Assembly (NCBI RefSeq): GCF_030698125.1
Contig: NZ_JAUYNV010000006.1
Location: 203,186-267,185 of the forward strand
Reading direction: 5' to 3'
Origin: Methyloversatilis sp.
GTDB lineage: Bacteria; Pseudomonadota; Gammaproteobacteria; Burkholderiales; Rhodocyclaceae
DNA: 64,000 nucleotides
A program made the translations under genes and the position numbers. Within the stretch, counting starts at the first letter, position 1; each line of letters begins with the position of its first letter. This document shows positions 62,287 through 64,000 of this stretch, one piece after another. The notes below the pieces were generated by a model that searched no databases, was not told the DNA's origin, and saw only the letters and a program-made list of their open reading frames with translations.

Positions 62287-62332
62287 TTCAAAGGGTTGGG
62301 CGTGGAAATTTGGACGTTTTTGAAAAATCTTG
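62272..62332 (+). repeat. Diverged direct repeat, left copy
   Basis: 61 bp around TTTAATTCAA and GTTTTTG, about 70% identical by eye to 63671-63731. It begins at the last codons of the truncated RHS tip. Confidence 0.5.
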
Positions 62333-62390
62333 CATCTTGCGGGCATCTACGCCCAGCGACCAGAAAGCTAGGAGCGGAACACAAATGAAA

Positions 62391-62411
62391 ACCCCGGCTC
62401 AAGGCCGGGGT
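62391..62411 (-). terminator. Rho-independent terminator on the minus strand
   Basis: ACCCCGGC/GCCGGGGT stem of 8 bp with a 5-base loop; read on the minus strand it continues into TTTTCATTT. It stands 7 bp after a minus-strand stop codon at 62419-62421, and the plus strand has no T-tract. Confidence 0.7.
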
Positions 62412-62418
62412 GGGTATT

Positions 62419-62607
62419 CTAGGTCTTAAGTGAAGGGTCGTAGACTTTCATCCATTGGAACCCTTCATCAACCTTACGCTTAGTATAGAAACTTGAAGGC
62501 GCGCTCGTCAAGCGTAGCGGTTCGCACCCGGCATCGGGCCAAGAGATAAATTCGCAGGGAGAAAAATGCCAAAAACGCTTCTGTACCGCCCGACCCTTAT
62601 CGACCAG
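62419..62607 (-). pseudogene. Possible remnant 3' end of a minus-strand gene
   Basis: A 62-codon open frame without a clear start, ending in a stop directly before an intrinsic terminator. The C-terminal part reads SSFYTKRKVDEGFQWMKVYD and ends PSLKT, which looks like real protein composition. The upstream end overlaps the plus-strand HEPN gene and runs into a stop at 62608-62610. It may be the tail of a gene replaced when the HEPN gene arrived. No family recognised; low confidence. Confidence 0.3.
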
Positions 62608-63486
62608 CTAATTAGCAACGAGCGCATCAACAGCTACCAGAGCGTCTTCCAGCCCTCCAATGACGTCGAACTTATGGGTGTTTACCTCTGGAATGCCCAC
62701 GTGAGTAGTGCAATCTACCCCATCATCGGGGCAACTGAGATCTCCTTGCGCAACGCCGTTGATCGGGCGTTGCGTGCGCACCTTGGGAATTTCTGGTGGT
62801 CAGGAGCAAAGCTTCGGTACCGTTCCTTCGCCCCAGGCGTCTCTCCTCCGCAACCGGTTAAAGCGGTACGCGACAACTTCGTCAAAGCTACGCGGAAGTT
62901 CGTCGCTGAGCAGCGCAGCCGATACGGCGTGACCGGCGCTGTCGCTCCAAACCACCATGGAGTGATGGCCAAGACGGAATTCTCAACATGGGGCTTCATG
63001 CTGGACCAAGAGTTTATGGGCAATAGCTTGATTTGGCCAAGCCGTCTGGGTACCGTCTTTGCCGGTGCTTGGCCGAGTTCACATGCAGCTTCTACCCTCT
63101 CCTATGCTCACGACTTGGTTTCAACCGTCCGCGATTTTCGAAACCGCTTGTTCCACCACGAACCCGCGTGGAAACGATTCGGCGTACGGTCGGAGGCGGA
63201 TGCACTGATACACCTGCAGGAAAAGATCGGGAAAATTGAGAGTCTGCTGGCGTTGATCCATCCCGAGAACCTCCGATTATTTGAAAAGAACGGATTTCTC
63301 AACATTGCTCGGCGCGCGTGCACTTCTCACGAGATACGGCGATTTCAGCATCTTACGCAGACGTACAAAGTGAACTCCTTGGGGAAGCTTCAGTCTTTGG
63401 TAGCTCGCGGGGGGCTCGATAACAGCGTAATCCGGGCAAAGCTCTATTCGGGCCAGCAGCGACAATTTCTTGTTACACCGGTTTAA
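62566..63486 (+). CDS. Abi-like HEPN-domain protein
   Basis: 306 aa, cytoplasmic. It matches the Abi family (AbiD/F-type): YQSVFQPSNDVELMGVYLWNAHVSSAIYPIIGATEISLRNAVDRAL at the N-terminus and the HEPN RNase-like motif R192-N-R-L-F-H197 in VRDFRNRLFHHEPAW. HEPN Abi proteins are usually RNA-cleaving abortive-infection effectors. GGGAG precedes the ATG at 62566. It sits inside the RHS remnant region, flanked by a diverged direct repeat and with lower-looking GC, so it is likely acquired. No partner gene is seen; it may act alone. Confidence 0.82.
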   Translation: MPKTLLYRPTLIDQLISNERINSYQSVFQPSNDVELMGVYLWNAHVSSAIYPIIGATEISLRNAVDRALRAHLGNFWWSGAKLRYRSFAPGVSPPQPVKAVRDNFVKATRKFVAEQRSRYGVTGAVAPNHHGVMAKTEFSTWGFMLDQEFMGNSLIWPSRLGTVFAGAWPSSHAASTLSYAHDLVSTVRDFRNRLFHHEPAWKRFGVRSEADALIHLQEKIGKIESLLALIHPENLRLFEKNGFLNIARRACTSHEIRRFQHLTQTYKVNSLGKLQSLVARGGLDNSVIRAKLYSGQQRQFLVTPV

Positions 63487-63670
63487 GCGTGTCGCACGCA
63501 AGCTAAGTGATTCCTCGCTGTTTGGGAGAGATGCCTTCAGTGAATACAAGTCCGGGATGGGAGCCCCGTCAGGGGTTCGTACGGGAGAGAGCGCTATCGC
63601 GCTGGAGGAAAAGCGGGTCGGGTTCATTTCCAGTGTAGCAAAGCCGGGCGCGCCCCCGACATGAATTTCA

Positions 63671-63731
63671 TAAATTACGTTTTAATTCAACGATTTGGGT
63701 GGGCAAAATTGAGTGTTTTTGGATAATCTCG
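63671..63731 (+). repeat. Diverged direct repeat, right copy
   Basis: 61 bp matching 62272-62332 at about 70% by eye, with shared TTTAATTCAA and GTTTTTG blocks. Together the two copies bracket the Abi gene and the minus-strand remnant. Confidence 0.5.
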
Positions 63732-63853
63732 TCTCTAATGAGACAAGTAGGCGCTGTTCTTGTCTCTAGTGAGACGACGTGTCTTCCTGAAGTGAGACGG
63801 ATGACGATAAGTCACTGAAATGACTCAATAGACATTCTTGTCTCTAATGAGAA
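63731..63853 (+). repeat. Cluster of short GTCTC...GAGAC palindromes
   Basis: Imperfect palindromes at 63731 (GTCTCTAATGAGAC), 63762 (GTCTCTAGTGAGAC), 63781 (GTCTTCCTGAAGTGAGAC), 63810 (AGTCACTGAAATGACT) and 63840 (GTCTCTAATGAGAA), start-to-start spacing 31, 19, 29 and 30 bp. The bases between are not repeated. With the 180-bp stretch before (63487-63670), where I see no gene, this fills the gap after the Abi gene. Confidence 0.75.
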
Positions 63854-63854
63854 T

Positions 63855-64000
63855 CTACGCCAGGCCTACAACCAGGCGGGCGGCAGCGTCGACGTGGCGG
63901 GCGCGATCGCCTATCTCACCAGCACCCAGTTGGCGGGCAGCGACAAAGGCTGGGTCCTCGGCCAGGAAACGAGCAGTGACCCGGTCACCACGGCGCAGGC
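63855..64000 (+). pseudogene. Start-less fragment resembling prenyltransferase-like repeats, cut by window end
   Basis: The frame is open from 63819 to the window end with no ATG. From 63855 it reads LRQAYNQAGGSVDVAGAIAY, then LTSTQLAGSDKGWVLGQETS and DPVTTAQA. The pattern AIAYLTSTQ...GW...TTAQA parallels GLKYLVQTQ...SW...ATANA in the exosortase substrate at 49258, so it is probably an internal piece of a similar repeat protein. GC rises again from here. It may be a displaced fragment or a gene continuing beyond the window. Confidence 0.45.

Noticed and set aside
63470..63664. 64-codon frame after the Abi gene
   Set aside because: It overlaps the Abi 3' end, lacks a ribosome-binding site and shows no domain.
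63731..63853. CRISPR array
   Set aside because: Units are 14-18-bp imperfect palindromes with uneven spacing and no 23-40-bp conserved repeat; no cas genes.

Overview
This window looks like part of the chromosome of a GC-rich betaproteobacterium. The Rhodocyclales or a Methyloversatilis-like genus would fit, but that placement is inference. Supporting signs are a zapB-like/zapA/6S RNA block, a tripartite tricarboxylate transporter with a Bug-type binding protein, an exosortase module, and gene families in the styles usual for that group. Bases 1-47,690 read as ordinary, dense core genome; the rest is an accessory island.

Layout. 1-9.8 kb: YceI proteins, a YgjP-type metallopeptidase, a patatin-like phospholipase, dbpA, an asparaginase, a CSS/EAL c-di-GMP phosphodiesterase and a LolD/FtsX-type ABC transporter. 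9.9-14.4 kb: CIA30 protein, a 43-aa lysine-rich protein, msbA, a histidine phosphatase, a small secreted protein with its own promoter and terminator, zapB-like/zapA and 6S RNA. 14.5-21.4 kb: an import and activation locus made of an oxalyl-CoA-synthetase-like ligase, TctC, TctB, TctA, a ketopantoate-reductase-like enzyme and a TauE/SafE permease. 21.4-25.6 kb: mgtE with a small secreted protein, and a diverging RNase II-family gene. 25.6-32.4 kb: a long CorA-like protein, a GT2/GtrA/ChbG-type deacetylase/GT39-83 cluster suggestive of lipid A hexosamine decoration, and a group II truncated haemoglobin, with five copies of a 31-bp repeat in the gaps. 32.4-47.7 kb: ABC exporter, transglutaminase-like protein, thioredoxin-like protein, GT4, PfkB kinase, glycine-zipper lipoprotein, YchJ, GST, MBL hydrolase, RsuA, RuvB, CCA transferase, NDUFA9-like reductase, Slt and 5-formyl-THF cyclo-ligase.

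Accessory island, 47.8 kb to the window end. A short exosortase (Cys85, Arg126, His145) and a partner membrane protein diverge from a secreted protein. That protein has prenyltransferase/squalene-cyclase-like repeats, a Ca-binding-like loop, an Ig-like domain and a C-terminal VPLPGW plus transmembrane plus Arg sorting tail. Next comes a 2,598-aa secreted RHS polymorphic toxin. It carries a transglutaminase-like domain without the usual Cys, a DUF6531-type domain, YD repeats, a discoidin-like insert, the RHS core and an HNH nuclease tip. A DUF4265 immunity gene follows. Downstream are two displaced copies of the RHS core: one with a different tip and its own immunity gene, one with a truncated tip. 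After these come a HEPN-type Abi gene, a cluster of small GTCTC...GAGAC palindromes, and a start-less fragment resembling the repeats of the exosortase substrate.

The part most worth following up is the island: a probable dedicated exosortase/substrate pair next to a recombining RHS tip/immunity array with a defence gene in it. No GC values, alignments or database searches were computed; family names rest on motif recognition.
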